Positions 26,591 through 36,492 are shown, counted from the stretch's first letter. The stretch: 64,000 nt of DNA from Chitinophaga varians (GCF_012641275.1 NZ_JABAIA010000001.1:3348001-3412000), one strand, 5' to 3'. A program made the numbers and translations. Notes: generated from the sequence alone by a model not told the origin.

Positions 26591-27622
26591 ATGCAGACAA
26601 TCTCCAAAAAGAAGATATTCTTTCCGATCAATGAGGCTTTCCGTAACTACCTTAAACTGTACGAGCGGGAGGTGAAGCTGCCACTGACATATCAGGAACT
26701 GCGCTATTATGAGCATTCCATTTCCGTATATGACAAGGAAGGCAAGGATACCCTCTGGGAAACAGTATTTTATCCGCAAAGCACGATGGATTCCATTCAT
26801 GCCGGCCTGAAACGGATTTATTCCATCCTCAAGGCCGGGGGTGACCAGACCGCGGAAGAGCATCTGCATATAGAACGCATTGATTACTGCACCTTTGGCA
26901 ATTCCCATCCCTTCCGCATCAAGATCGTCAATAACTACAACGAAGTATATGACTACTTCTATATCAAGGTGGCCGATGCTTCCCGTATCTATGGGCTGGA
27001 GCTGGAACATATCCTGTCACCCTACTGGATGAACTTTCTGATTGATGGTAATACTTTGGTGGAGGAACATATTGCCGGTGTGCCCGGGGATCAGTTTATT
27101 CTGCATTATCTCGACAGGATGGATTTTAATCCCAAACGTATCGCCAAGGAGTTTGTGAAATTCAATGAGCGTTGTTTTGTGCGGTTGCTGGGGGATATGC
27201 GCTCTTATAATTTTATCATTGATATCACTCCTGATTTTGATGATGTGCAGTTCCGTATCCGCGCCATTGATTTTGACCAGCAGTTTTACGAAGGTCGCCG
27301 CACCCTGTATATGCCGCAGTTTTTTAAGGAGAACCGTGTGTTTGTGGAGCTGGCGATGAAGCATCTCAATGCTGAAGTGGTAAAGCAGTACCAGCAGGAA
27401 GAGCGGGCATTGATCGCACGCCGTCTCAAGGTGCAGCGTCACCGGATCAAAGACCTGCGGGACGTGATCATGACCGATAAAGTGTCTTTCCCGGAGAAGG
27501 TGCAGCAGCTGGGAGATGAGCTGGCAGAGTATTATCACGATGCTGTTTTTTCGCGTTGCAAGACGATGGGCGAAATTATCGAGCGTAGTTTGAAACGCTT
27601 ACTGGTAAGCAGTTTACGTTAG
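26591..27622 (+). CDS. Conserved-looking protein with predicted protein-kinase-like fold
   Basis: 343 residues, soluble, no signal peptide. I do not recognise a named family, but a kinase-like motif series appears in the right order: Lys126 in YFYIKVAD, Glu137/Glu139 in a following helix (GLELEHIL), Asp202 and Asn207 in LLGDMRSYNF, and Asp227 in RAIDFDQQ. The spacing Asp-x4-Asn equals that of the HGDxxxxN loop of aminoglycoside/choline kinases, with Leu in place of His. The C-terminus is helical and basic (ARRLKVQRHRIKDL). This suggests a phosphotransferase or a pseudokinase; substrate unknown. It lies 62 bp upstream of mlaE on the same strand but a -7 box before mlaE suggests separate transcription. 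Confidence 0.7.
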   Translation: MQTISKKKIFFPINEAFRNYLKLYEREVKLPLTYQELRYYEHSISVYDKEGKDTLWETVFYPQSTMDSIHAGLKRIYSILKAGGDQTAEEHLHIERIDYCTFGNSHPFRIKIVNNYNEVYDYFYIKVADASRIYGLELEHILSPYWMNFLIDGNTLVEEHIAGVPGDQFILHYLDRMDFNPKRIAKEFVKFNERCFVRLLGDMRSYNFIIDITPDFDDVQFRIRAIDFDQQFYEGRRTLYMPQFFKENRVFVELAMKHLNAEVVKQYQQEERALIARRLKVQRHRIKDLRDVIMTDKVSFPEKVQQLGDELAEYYHDAVFSRCKTMGEIIERSLKRLLVSSLR

Positions 27623-27669
27623 CCACACCATAAAATCTTAAATTCGGGTCGGATTGGCAAAATCCTTCA

Positions 27670-27677
27670 TATCTTTG
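27670..27677 (+). promoter_or_regulatory. Putative -7 box (TATCTTTG) of mlaE-mlaF, 7 bp from the ATG
   Basis: TAnnTTTG match ending 7 bp before the mlaE ATG at 27685. Confidence 0.5.
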
Positions 27678-27684
27678 ACCAGCT

Positions 27685-28428
27685 ATGGAATTCAGATTCT
27701 TTTATCATTTTGGAAATTTTCTGCTGATGCTGAAAGGCATGTTTTCCCGTCCGGAAAACATGAAGTTATACTGGAAACAGTTCATGCAGCAGTGCGTAGA
27801 TATTGGCGTAGGGTCGTTCGGGATAGTATTTATTATCTCCCTTTTCATGGGAGGGGTTACCACCCTGCAAACTGCTTACCAGCTGGTAAGCCCTATTATT
27901 CCCAAAAGCACGATCGCACAGGTCGTGCGCGACACCATCATCCTTGAATTTGCGCCTACCCTTACCAGTATTGTACTGGCCGGGGTGATTGGCTCTAAAA
28001 TAGCCTCTGAGCTGGGCAATATGCGTATTTCTGAACAGATAGACGCATTGGAGATCATGGGCATCAATACCAAAGGTTACCTGATCCTGCCTAAAATCCT
28101 GGCCGCTACGCTGATGATCCCGGTCCTGGTGGCCATTGCCGGCTTCCTGGGTATCTGGGGCGGTAAAGAGGCGGGCGTGCTGTCCGGTGCGCTCTCCGGG
28201 GAACAGTTCATGATGGGGCTGCGGCAGGAGTTTAAGGCTTATAACGTATTTTTCGCCATGGCCAAATCCTACACGTTCGGGTTTATTATCGCCAGCGTGT
28301 CGGCCTACTATGGCTACAACGTGCAGGGCGGCGCCCTGGAGATCGGTAAGGCCAGCACCACTGCGGTGGTGGTGAGCTGCGTACTGATATTATTTATGGA
28401 CTACGCGTTAACGGCTATATTACTGTAA
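27685..28428 (+). CDS. mlaE: MlaE-family ABC transporter permease
   Basis: 247 residues. It is the inner-membrane permease of an MCE-type lipid transporter that moves phospholipids between the two membranes. Family marks are the N-terminal amphipathic part, FIISLFMGGVTTLQ, the conserved EFAPTLTSIVLAGVIGSKIASELGNM region (two adjacent motifs) and IDALEIMGINTKGYLILPK. Five to six membrane segments. It is followed 2 bp later by mlaF. The periplasmic MCE protein (MlaD) and the soluble partners are not in this locus. Confidence 0.93.
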   Translation: MEFRFFYHFGNFLLMLKGMFSRPENMKLYWKQFMQQCVDIGVGSFGIVFIISLFMGGVTTLQTAYQLVSPIIPKSTIAQVVRDTIILEFAPTLTSIVLAGVIGSKIASELGNMRISEQIDALEIMGINTKGYLILPKILAATLMIPVLVAIAGFLGIWGGKEAGVLSGALSGEQFMMGLRQEFKAYNVFFAMAKSYTFGFIIASVSAYYGYNVQGGALEIGKASTTAVVVSCVLILFMDYALTAILL

Positions 28429-28430
28429 TC

Positions 28431-29255
28431 ATGATTGAACTGAAAGATATAACCAAGGGCTTTGGAGATAAGGAGATACTGAAAGGCGTTTCGGCCGTTA
28501 TGGAGTCTGGTAAGGTAAACCTGATTATTGGCGCCAGCGGTAGCGGTAAAACCGTCATGATGAAATGTATCGTGGGCCTGATGACCGTCGATACCGGTAC
28601 TATCCTGTATGATAACCAGGACTTCACCGCCATGGACCACCACGCCAAGAAGGAAGTCCGCCAGCAGATCGGGATGCTGTTCCAGGGCTCGGCGCTGTTT
28701 GACAGTATGACGGTGGAACAAAATGTGATGTTCCCGCTGGAAATGTTCAGCAAAGACTCCTTAAAAGAGCGGAAAAAGCGGGTGGAAGAGTGTCTGGAGA
28801 GAGTGCAGCTGAAAGACGCCGCCAAAAAATTCCCCGCCGAAATCAGCGGTGGTATGAAAAAGAGGGTGGGAATTGCCCGTGCCATCGTATTAAATCCCAA
28901 ATACCTGTTCTGCGACGAGCCTAACTCCGGCCTTGATCCACAGACCTCCCTGCTGATAGACCAGCTGATCAAGGAACTGACCCAGGAATATAATATCACC
29001 ACCGTTATCAACACCCACGATATGAACACCGTAATGGAAAGCGGTGACCATATTGTATATATGTACCAGGGGCAGAAGCAGTGGGAAGGCAGCAATAAGG
29101 AGATCGTGTTCAGTAAGGACCAGAAGCTCAATGACTTCATTTTTGCCTCCGAATTCCTCCGGGAAGCCAAAGAAATGCGCCAGCTGGACATGTTCAAGGA
29201 CAATAAGTGGAAAGATCAGCTGGCTGAACAGCTGAAACGCGACAGCAAAAAGTAA
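28431..29255 (+). CDS. mlaF: MlaF-family ABC transporter ATPase
   Basis: 274 residues. It powers the MlaE permease from the cytoplasm. Walker A is GASGSGKTVMMK, the signature is the Mla-type ISGGMKKRVGIAR, Walker B is YLFCDEPNSGLD, and the switch His is in NTHDMNT. The C-terminal 40 residues (about 230-274) are charged and helical, as expected for the part of MlaF that reaches over its partner subunit. It starts 2 bp after the mlaE stop, so the two are one translation unit. Confidence 0.93.
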   Translation: MIELKDITKGFGDKEILKGVSAVMESGKVNLIIGASGSGKTVMMKCIVGLMTVDTGTILYDNQDFTAMDHHAKKEVRQQIGMLFQGSALFDSMTVEQNVMFPLEMFSKDSLKERKKRVEECLERVQLKDAAKKFPAEISGGMKKRVGIARAIVLNPKYLFCDEPNSGLDPQTSLLIDQLIKELTQEYNITTVINTHDMNTVMESGDHIVYMYQGQKQWEGSNKEIVFSKDQKLNDFIFASEFLREAKEMRQLDMFKDNKWKDQLAEQLKRDSKK

Positions 29256-29295
29256 TTTCCCTGCTAATTGGTAGCTTTATCTTAAAGGCACTAAA

Positions 29296-29326
29296 TTGCA
29301 GAATTATGGAAATCGGCTTATTTTTG
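29296..29326 (+). promoter_or_regulatory. Full Bacteroidota promoter of sucD
   Basis: TTG (29296-29298), 20 bp, then TATTTTTG (29319-29326). The boxes and spacing fit the consensus. Expected leader of about 45 nt. Confidence 0.7.
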
Positions 29327-29377
29327 CCGCACCGATAGAAGAAACATATAACATAATAAACCAATAAAACAAGCGCG

Positions 29378-30265
29378 ATGAGTGTTTTAGTTAATAAGGA
29401 TAGCAAAGTGATTGTGCAGGGATTTACCGGTACAGAAGGTACTTTCCATGCTACACAGATGATCGAGTACGGTACCCAGGTTGTAGGCGGCGTTACGCCC
29501 GGTAAAGGCGGTACAACCCACCTGGAGCGCCCGGTGTTCAACACCGTGGCCGACGCGGTAAAAGCTACCGGTGCCAATGTATCTATCATTTTTGTACCTC
29601 CGGCATTTGCTGCAGACGCAATCATGGAAGCTACCGAAGCTGGTATTGCCCTGGTAGTATGTATCACGGAAGGTATCCCTGTTCAGGACATGATCAAGGC
29701 CAAAAACTTCCTGCAAGGTTCCAATACCCGCCTCATCGGGCCTAACTGCCCGGGTGTAATCACCGCGGAAGAAGCTAAAGTCGGTATCATGCCGGGCTTT
29801 ATCTTCAAAAAAGGCAGAATCGGTATCGTATCCAAATCCGGTACCCTGACTTACGAAGCTGCTGACCAGGTAGTTAAAGCCGGTCTGGGCGTTTCTACCG
29901 CTATCGGCATCGGTGGCGACCCGATCATCGGCACCCCCACCAAAGACGCAGTGGAACTGCTGATGAACGACCCTGAAACTGACGGTATCATCATGATCGG
30001 TGAAATCGGTGGTAGCATGGAAGCAGAAGCAGCCCGCTGGATCAAAGAATACGGCACTAAACCTGTTGTAGGCTTCATCGCCGGCCAGACAGCGCCTCCG
30101 GGCCGCCGTATGGGCCACGCCGGTGCTATCATCGGTGGTGCGGAAGATACTGCTGCCGCTAAAATGAAAATCATGGCTGAATGCGGTGTTACCGTAGTGG
30201 AAAGCCCTGCTAACATCGGTAAAACGATGGCTGAAGTACTGAGCAAAAAACCAGCACTGGCCTAA
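29378..30265 (+). CDS. sucD: Succinate-CoA ligase subunit alpha
   Basis: 295 residues. It forms succinyl-CoA synthetase with SucC in the citric acid cycle. The CoA-binding start is [23 protein letters not shown] (first part), followed by [13 protein letters not shown]; the phosphohistidine is in GHAGAIIGG near residue 248 and the IGPNCPGVI region is intact. SucC is not adjacent: the neighbours are mlaF and an A2M gene. It has a full promoter upstream and a 16-bp terminator downstream, so it is transcribed alone; the two subunit genes must be matched from separate loci. Confidence 0.95.
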   Translation: MSVLVNKDSKVIVQGFTGTEGTFHATQMIEYGTQVVGGVTPGKGGTTHLERPVFNTVADAVKATGANVSIIFVPPAFAADAIMEATEAGIALVVCITEGIPVQDMIKAKNFLQGSNTRLIGPNCPGVITAEEAKVGIMPGFIFKKGRIGIVSKSGTLTYEAADQVVKAGLGVSTAIGIGGDPIIGTPTKDAVELLMNDPETDGIIMIGEIGGSMEAEAARWIKEYGTKPVVGFIAGQTAPPGRRMGHAGAIIGGAEDTAAAKMKIMAECGVTVVESPANIGKTMAEVLSKKPALA

Positions 30266-30287
30266 TCAGTTTACCCTGATATATTTG

Positions 30288-30338
30288 AAAAGGTGAAAAG
30301 TGAAGCGGGTCTCCCAATCACTTTTCACCTTTTTTTTG
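30288..30338 (+). terminator. Very strong terminator after sucD
   Basis: Perfect 16-bp stem (30288-30303 with 30318-30333), 14-base loop, followed by T. Confidence 0.9.
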
Positions 30339-30411
30339 ACCCCCTTATGGAAACCCATACAATACCTGCATCCTGTACAAAAAGTATAACTTACCGTAAA
30401 TAGCGATATAT

Positions 30412-33400
30412 ATGCGTTTATGCCTCTCATTATTCATTGTTTTATTTTTAACCAACTGCGTGATGGCTCAGACCTATTATGACAATTCCTGGAAGAAAGT
30501 GACTGCCCTCGACGAGAAGAACCTGCCTAAATCCGCACTGGGAGAAGTAGACCAGATCTATGCCCGGGCTGTGAAAGACAACCTGCCCGCCCAGCAGATC
30601 AAAGCCCTCATCTATCAGATGAAATACACGGACCAGCTGAGCGACAGCAGTATCCAGCAAAACCTGGAAAAACTCAACCAGAAAATTGCTGCTGCCAAAG
30701 GCGCCCAGCAGGCCATCCTGCAAAGTATCAAAGGCGAAGTATTGCTGAACTATCTCCGCAATAACCGGTACCGGCTCTATAACCGCACCGCCATTGCAGA
30801 AGAGACTGGCGGCAAGGACATTACCACCTGGAGCCAGGACTACCTCCACAGCCAGATTACAGCGGCCTACCTGGCCTCCGTGGCCGACAAAGCCATCCTG
30901 CAAAAAACACCTGTCGGAGACTTCGATCCCATCCTGGTCAAAGGCACCGACACCCGCCAGCTCCGTCCGGTATTATTCGACCTGCTGGCACACCGCGCCC
31001 TGGATTACTTCAAATCAGGCGAAAACACCCTCACCAAACCAGTAGACCAGTTCGAACTGGATGATCCGGCTGCCTTTGCACCTGCCGCCACCTTCGCCCG
31101 GCATGATTTTGTAACGACAGACAAAGCCTCCCTGCAATACCAGGCCATCCTGCTGTTGCAACAACTGGTACGCCTGCACGAAAATGAAAAGGCCGCCCTG
31201 CTCGATGTAGACCTCGAAAGGATTCAGTACATGCAGCAGATCGCCGTGACGGAAGACAAGGCACAGCAATACCGCAAAGCGCTGGAACAAATGACATCGG
31301 CTTACAGCAGCGAAAAGGAAGTGACCGGCGTACTGGCCCTCCTGGCCAATACCTATATCGGTAATGCCCTGTATGGCAAAGCCGACAGCACCGCCAACCT
31401 GAAAAAAGCCAAAGAAATATGTGAACAGGCCATAGAAAAAGGCCCCGGCACCCGCGGTGCGGCCGACTGCTCTAACCTGCTCACTGAAATCAAAGCACAG
31501 GCCCTCGACCTGGTTACAGAGAAGGTAAATATCCCGTCCCTGCCTTTCCGTACCCTGGTGAAGTATAAAAACGCAGATAAGATATACCTGCGCGTACTGG
31601 CTGTGGATGAAGCTTTTACCGCTTCCCTCCAGTTGGCGCAGAATGACTATCGTGACCGACAGAACAGATACTGGAAACTGTTGCTCGACAGAAAACCGGT
31701 AAAAGCCTGGGAGCAATCACTGCCAGATCCGAAAGACTACAACCGTCACGCTGCGGAAATAAAAATCGATGCACTGCCGCTGGGACACTACATCATCCTC
31801 GCCAGCATCAAACCCGGTTTCGATCTGAAGGAAAACCCAATGGCACTGCAATTTACCTGGGTGTCCAATATCAGCTACCTGGAGAAAAACACACAGTTTA
31901 TAGCCCTGGACCGCGCCACCGGTAAACCGCTGCCGGGAACCAAACTGACCGCCTTCGGTGAACAATACAATGAAGGAAAAGCGAAGTGGGTGCAGCTGGC
32001 GTCCACCGTTACCGGTAACAATGGTTCTGCTGAACTGAACCTGAAAAGCACCAATAACAGCTCTGTACGGCTTAAATGGGAGCGGCAGGGCGATGTCCTG
32101 TTCCTGGACGACTACAAATACCTGTACAACTACGGACAGGAAAAGAATACCGCCACCAAACCGCGGATCTTCCTGTTTACCGACAGAAGCATCTACCGCC
32201 CGGGGCAAACGCTTTATTTTAAAGGGATCGCTTTGGAACAGGAAGCCGGTAAAAACACCAGCAATGTGGTGAAAGGCCTGAAAAGCACCTTTACTTTATA
32301 TGATGCCAATAACGAGAAAGTAGATTCAATTGTGGTGACCACCAATGAGTTTGGCTCTTTCTCCGGTAAGTTTGTGCTGCCGGAAGGACGCCTGAATGGC
32401 GTCTACTCCATGCGTGACAACAAGAACTATGGCGGACAATCTTTCCGCGTAGAGGAATATAAACGTCCTAAATTCTATGTGGAATTTGATACCATTAAAT
32501 CCAGTTATCGTTTAGGCGAAACCGTTACCACGGAAGGCAAAGCGCTGGCATATGCCGGTAATAACATCAACGGCGCCACGGTAAAATACCGCGTGGAAAG
32601 AAGGACCCGCTTTCCTTATCCATGGCTCTTCCGTGGCTATATGCCAATGGGCGCGTCCCGCGAAATAGCCCATGGCACAACGACCACCGATGAAAACGGC
32701 CACTTTAAGGTGAGCTTCCATGCATTGCCGGACAAGACCGTGTCTGCTGATCAGAAACCCATCTTCACGTATGTGGTGTCTGCTGATGTGACCGACCTGA
32801 ACGGAGAAACACGCAGTGCCATGCAATCTGTCAATGCGGGCTATCAGGCGCTGGAAATCAATATACAGGTTCCGGAACGCTTAGAGGCTTCTGCCCTGAA
32901 AAACGTACACGTCTTCACCCGCAACCTGAACGGTGCTTTTGAACAGGCTTCCGTTAAAGTAGCAGTACAGCCGCTGGAGCCGACCAAACGCCTTTTACGT
33001 CCCCGTTACTGGGAACAGGCGGACCAGTTTGTGATGACCGAAGCCGCATACATTAAAGACTTCCCCCTGGACATCTATCATGATGAAGATGAAAAGGCCA
33101 AATGGCCCCGTAAATCCGCCATATGGGAACAGCAATTCACCAGCACCGCTGCCGGCGACATTGCGATAGACGGCAAAAAGCTGACCCCTGGCTACTATGA
33201 ACTGGTAGTAAGCGCCAACGATAAAAATGGTCAGCCGGTAGTGCAAAAATCAGTTTTTGAACTGGTGGACGTAAACGCCAAAACACTGGCAGTTCCGGCT
33301 TATCTGTGGAGCTATCAGCCGGAAGAACGTACCGAACCCGGTAAAAAAGGTGCTGTTGTGCTGGGCACTTCCGCCAAAGACCTGAACATATTACAAACAC

Positions 33401-36400
33401 TCGGACGGGTGGGCCAGTCGCAGCAACTGTCAAACATCACACTCGAGGGAGTAAAGCAACTCGATTATAACATCACCGAAGAAGAAAGAGGCGGTATGTC
33501 ACTGTACTACGTCTTCGTGAAAGACAACCGTGTATTCGCCACGCAGCATACTATCCAGGTGCCATGGGACAATAAAGACCTGAGCATCAAAATCGGTACC
33601 CACCGTGATAAGCTGCAGCCGGGAGAAAAGGAAAAATGGAGCGTGGAAATAACCGGCTACAAAGGTGATAAAGCAGCTGCGGAAATGCTGGCCTCTATGT
33701 ACGATGCTTCGCTCGATGCATTTGTTCCGCACCACTGGACTAAACCGGACATCTATCCTGATATCATGTCCAACGGCCTTCCGGTATATTCCGCGCACGA
33801 CAACTTCGGCATGGTGAATTCCCAGTACTATTTTGAAACAGATAAACAGGGAGCTGTTGCCAAAGACAAAAGTTATGATGTGCTCAACTTCTTCTCCTGG
33901 GCAATGGGAGGGTATGAGAACAGGGTAATGTACAAACGCAGTGTACCAGGTGCCGCAGGCGCTGTAATGGCAATGGCCGCGCCAGCTCCGGCTTCCCGCG
34001 AGAGAGCGGTTATGAAGGAGCAGGCTTACGATACTGCTAACGAAGCAAAGAACAAAGCTGAGGAGCAAGCTCCCGAAGCTCCGGAAAATACCGGCAATGT
34101 ACCTGTCCGCAAAAACTTCCAGGAAACAGCTTTCTTCCTGCCGGAACTGCGTACAGACAAAGACGGTAAACTCTCTTTTGAATTCACCATACCGGAAGCC
34201 CTCACCAAATGGAATTTCCAGGGCCTGGCCCATACAAAAGAAGCTGCGCTGGGCAGCATCAGCGCCAGCATCGTTACCCAGAAACAACTGATGGTGATGC
34301 CTAACGCGCCGCGCTTTGTAAGGGCCGGTGATAAAATTGACTTCACTGCCAAAGTAAGCAACCTGACCGACGCACAGTTGATCGGGCAGGCACAGCTGGA
34401 ACTGCTGGACGCTGCTACTATGCAGCCCGTAGACGGCTGGTTCCAGAATGTTTTCCCGGTACAACACTTTACCGCTAAAGCCGGTCAAAGCACAGTAGTG
34501 ACCTTCCAGTTGCAGGTGCCGCATAACTTTACCAGCGCGCTGCTGTACCGCGTGACAGCCAAAGCAAACAACTTCAGCGATGGCGAAGAAAGTGCACTGC
34601 CGGTGCTGACCAACTCTATGCTGGTGACCGAAACAATGCCGCTGCCGGTACGTGGTGACGGTAATCATACCTTTAAGTTTGACAAACTGCTGCAATCAGG
34701 CGCTTCTTCCACATTGCGCCAGCAGGGCATTACCGTGGAATATACCAGCAATCCGGCGTGGTATGCCGTACAGGCGTTACCGTACCTGATGGAGTACCCG
34801 TACGATTGCTCCGAACAGGTGTTTAACCGCTACTACGCCAATGCACTGGCTACGCATATTACCAAAACGGTTCCCGGTATTCAGCAGGTTTTTGACAGAT
34901 GGAAAACCACTGACACGGCAGCGCTGCTGAGCAACCTGCAAAAAAATGAAGAACTGAAATCCGTTCTGTTGCAACAAACGCCATGGGTGCTGGATGCGAA
35001 GAACGAAGCGCAGCAGAAGAAAAATATCGCGTTGCTGTTTGACCTGCAACGCATGCAGAAAGAAAGAAAAACAGCATTGAACCAACTGGCTGCCAGGCAG
35101 CAGCCTGACGGCTCCTTCGCCTGGTTCAACGGTATGTGGGCCGATCGTTACATCACCCAGTACATACTGGCTGGTATCGGTCACCTGCAACAGCTGACCG
35201 GTGCTGATGACCCGGTAGCCGCCAGCATCGCCGATAAAGCTATGACGTACCTGGACAGGCAGCTGGACAAGGATTACAATGCGCTGATCAAAAACAAGGC
35301 TGATCTGAAAAAACAGCAGATTGATGAAATACAGGTGCAATACCTGTATGCCCGCAGCTTCTTTAAACGTGCGGTACCTAAAGGCATGGAGCCGGCCTTC
35401 GATTTTTACGCTGCCCAACAGCAGCAATACTGGACTAAAATGGGCCGCTATGCACAAGGCATGATTGCGCTGAGCCAGTTCAAAAAAGGTGACAAAGCCA
35501 CTCCTGCTGCCATCCTGAAATCACTGAAGGAAAATGCTGTCAACAACCAGGAGATGGGCATGTACTGGAAAGATGTAGTGGCCGGTTATGGCTGGCATCA
35601 GGCGCCGATAGAAACGCAGGCGCTGTTGATAGAAACATTCCAGGTGGCCGGTAAAGATGCCGCTGCCGTGGCAGATATGAAAACATGGCTGCTGAAAAAC
35701 AAACAGACCAACAACTGGAGCACTACCAAAGCCACCGCTGACGCCTGTTACGCTATGCTGCTGCAAGGCAGCAACTGGCTTACTGCCAGCCCTGAGGTGG
35801 ATATACAGCTGGGCCAGGAAACCATCAGCAGCAAACAACAGGCTGCTGAAGCAGGTACCGGTTACTTCAAACAGAAGATTGAGGCGAAAGATGTAAAAGC
35901 AGATATGGGCAATATCAAGATAACGGTGAAAGACAGCAAGGGCCAACCTACCTGGGGAGCCATCTACTGGCAGTATTTTGAAGAGCTGGATAAAATTACC
36001 GCCGCTAAAACACCGCTGGTACTGGAAAAGGAACTGTATAAAGAAGTGAATTCCGATAAAGGCCCCGTGCTGACTAAAATTACCGATGGCAATGAATTGA
36101 AAGTGGGTGACAAGGTAAAAGTGCGGATTGTGCTGCGTGCTGACAGGTCTATGCAATACATTCACCTGAAAGACATGCGTGCAGCCTGCTTTGAGCCACA
36201 GAACGTGTTAAGCGGCGCCAAATGGCAGGGTGGCCTCAGTTACTACGAAAGCACCAAAGACGCTTCTACGGATTTCTTCTTCAGTTATCTGCCAAAAGGT
36301 ACTTACGTGTTTGAGTATGCATTGTTTGTAACGCACCAGGGTAAGTTCTCCAATGGCATCAGCACGGCACAGTGCATGTATGCGCCGGAGTTCAGCGCTC

Positions 36401-36435
36401 ACAGCGAAGGCATCAATGTAAAAGTCACCGAATAG
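30412..36435 (+). CDS. Alpha-2-macroglobulin family protein with thioester motif
   Basis: 2007 residues, exported (signal MRLCLSLFIVLFLTNCVMA|Q; the LTNC could be read as a lipobox but Asn before Cys is atypical). Bacterial A2Ms trap proteases or guard the periplasm. Residues about 30-380 are a helical region; an MG2-type domain begins near 584 (FLFTDRSIYRPGQTLYFKG); further macroglobulin domains follow; the A2M core begins near 1236 (FFLPELRTDKDGKLSFEF); the thioester quartet is Cys1466-Ser-Glu-Gln1469 in YPYDCSEQVF; a helical TED-like region and a beta C-terminus close the protein. A disordered Ala/Glu/Lys stretch at about 1185-1230 could be the bait. No pbpC is adjacent. Confidence 0.92.
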   Translation: MRLCLSLFIVLFLTNCVMAQTYYDNSWKKVTALDEKNLPKSALGEVDQIYARAVKDNLPAQQIKALIYQMKYTDQLSDSSIQQNLEKLNQKIAAAKGAQQAILQSIKGEVLLNYLRNNRYRLYNRTAIAEETGGKDITTWSQDYLHSQITAAYLASVADKAILQKTPVGDFDPILVKGTDTRQLRPVLFDLLAHRALDYFKSGENTLTKPVDQFELDDPAAFAPAATFARHDFVTTDKASLQYQAILLLQQLVRLHENEKAALLDVDLERIQYMQQIAVTEDKAQQYRKALEQMTSAYSSEKEVTGVLALLANTYIGNALYGKADSTANLKKAKEICEQAIEKGPGTRGAADCSNLLTEIKAQALDLVTEKVNIPSLPFRTLVKYKNADKIYLRVLAVDEAFTASLQLAQNDYRDRQNRYWKLLLDRKPVKAWEQSLPDPKDYNRHAAEIKIDALPLGHYIILASIKPGFDLKENPMALQFTWVSNISYLEKNTQFIALDRATGKPLPGTKLTAFGEQYNEGKAKWVQLASTVTGNNGSAELNLKSTNNSSVRLKWERQGDVLFLDDYKYLYNYGQEKNTATKPRIFLFTDRSIYRPGQTLYFKGIALEQEAGKNTSNVVKGLKSTFTLYDANNEKVDSIVVTTNEFGSFSGKFVLPEGRLNGVYSMRDNKNYGGQSFRVEEYKRPKFYVEFDTIKSSYRLGETVTTEGKALAYAGNNINGATVKYRVERRTRFPYPWLFRGYMPMGASREIAHGTTTTDENGHFKVSFHALPDKTVSADQKPIFTYVVSADVTDLNGETRSAMQSVNAGYQALEINIQVPERLEASALKNVHVFTRNLNGAFEQASVKVAVQPLEPTKRLLRPRYWEQADQFVMTEAAYIKDFPLDIYHDEDEKAKWPRKSAIWEQQFTSTAAGDIAIDGKKLTPGYYELVVSANDKNGQPVVQKSVFELVDVNAKTLAVPAYLWSYQPEERTEPGKKGAVVLGTSAKDLNILQTLGRVGQSQQLSNITLEGVKQLDYNITEEERGGMSLYYVFVKDNRVFATQHTIQVPWDNKDLSIKIGTHRDKLQPGEKEKWSVEITGYKGDKAAAEMLASMYDASLDAFVPHHWTKPDIYPDIMSNGLPVYSAHDNFGMVNSQYYFETDKQGAVAKDKSYDVLNFFSWAMGGYENRVMYKRSVPGAAGAVMAMAAPAPASRERAVMKEQAYDTANEAKNKAEEQAPEAPENTGNVPVRKNFQETAFFLPELRTDKDGKLSFEFTIPEALTKWNFQGLAHTKEAALGSISASIVTQKQLMVMPNAPRFVRAGDKIDFTAKVSNLTDAQLIGQAQLELLDAATMQPVDGWFQNVFPVQHFTAKAGQSTVVTFQLQVPHNFTSALLYRVTAKANNFSDGEESALPVLTNSMLVTETMPLPVRGDGNHTFKFDKLLQSGASSTLRQQGITVEYTSNPAWYAVQALPYLMEYPYDCSEQVFNRYYANALATHITKTVPGIQQVFDRWKTTDTAALLSNLQKNEELKSVLLQQTPWVLDAKNEAQQKKNIALLFDLQRMQKERKTALNQLAARQQPDGSFAWFNGMWADRYITQYILAGIGHLQQLTGADDPVAASIADKAMTYLDRQLDKDYNALIKNKADLKKQQIDEIQVQYLYARSFFKRAVPKGMEPAFDFYAAQQQQYWTKMGRYAQGMIALSQFKKGDKATPAAILKSLKENAVNNQEMGMYWKDVVAGYGWHQAPIETQALLIETFQVAGKDAAAVADMKTWLLKNKQTNNWSTTKATADACYAMLLQGSNWLTASPEVDIQLGQETISSKQQAAEAGTGYFKQKIEAKDVKADMGNIKITVKDSKGQPTWGAIYWQYFEELDKITAAKTPLVLEKELYKEVNSDKGPVLTKITDGNELKVGDKVKVRIVLRADRSMQYIHLKDMRAACFEPQNVLSGAKWQGGLSYYESTKDASTDFFFSYLPKGTYVFEYALFVTHQGKFSNGISTAQCMYAPEFSAHSEGINVKVTE

Positions 36436-36455
36436 CCATAAAGGGACATATGGTT

Positions 36456-36492
36456 GAAAAGCCCGTCTGGTATCATACCGGACGGGCTTTTC
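36456..36492 (+). terminator. Terminator after the A2M gene
   Basis: 12-bp stem (36456-36467 with 36481-36492), with an inner ggtat/atacc pair, ending in TTTTC and more T. Confidence 0.85.

Noticed and set aside
30412..30471. Lipoprotein signal for the A2M protein (LTNC)
   Set aside because: Asn before Cys does not fit a normal lipobox, while VMA|Q fits signal peptidase I; left as an ordinary secreted protein with some doubt.
33499..34695. 398-codon minus strand frame inside the A2M gene
   Set aside because: It lies wholly antisense to a gene with clear domain matches and has no start signal or recognisable product.
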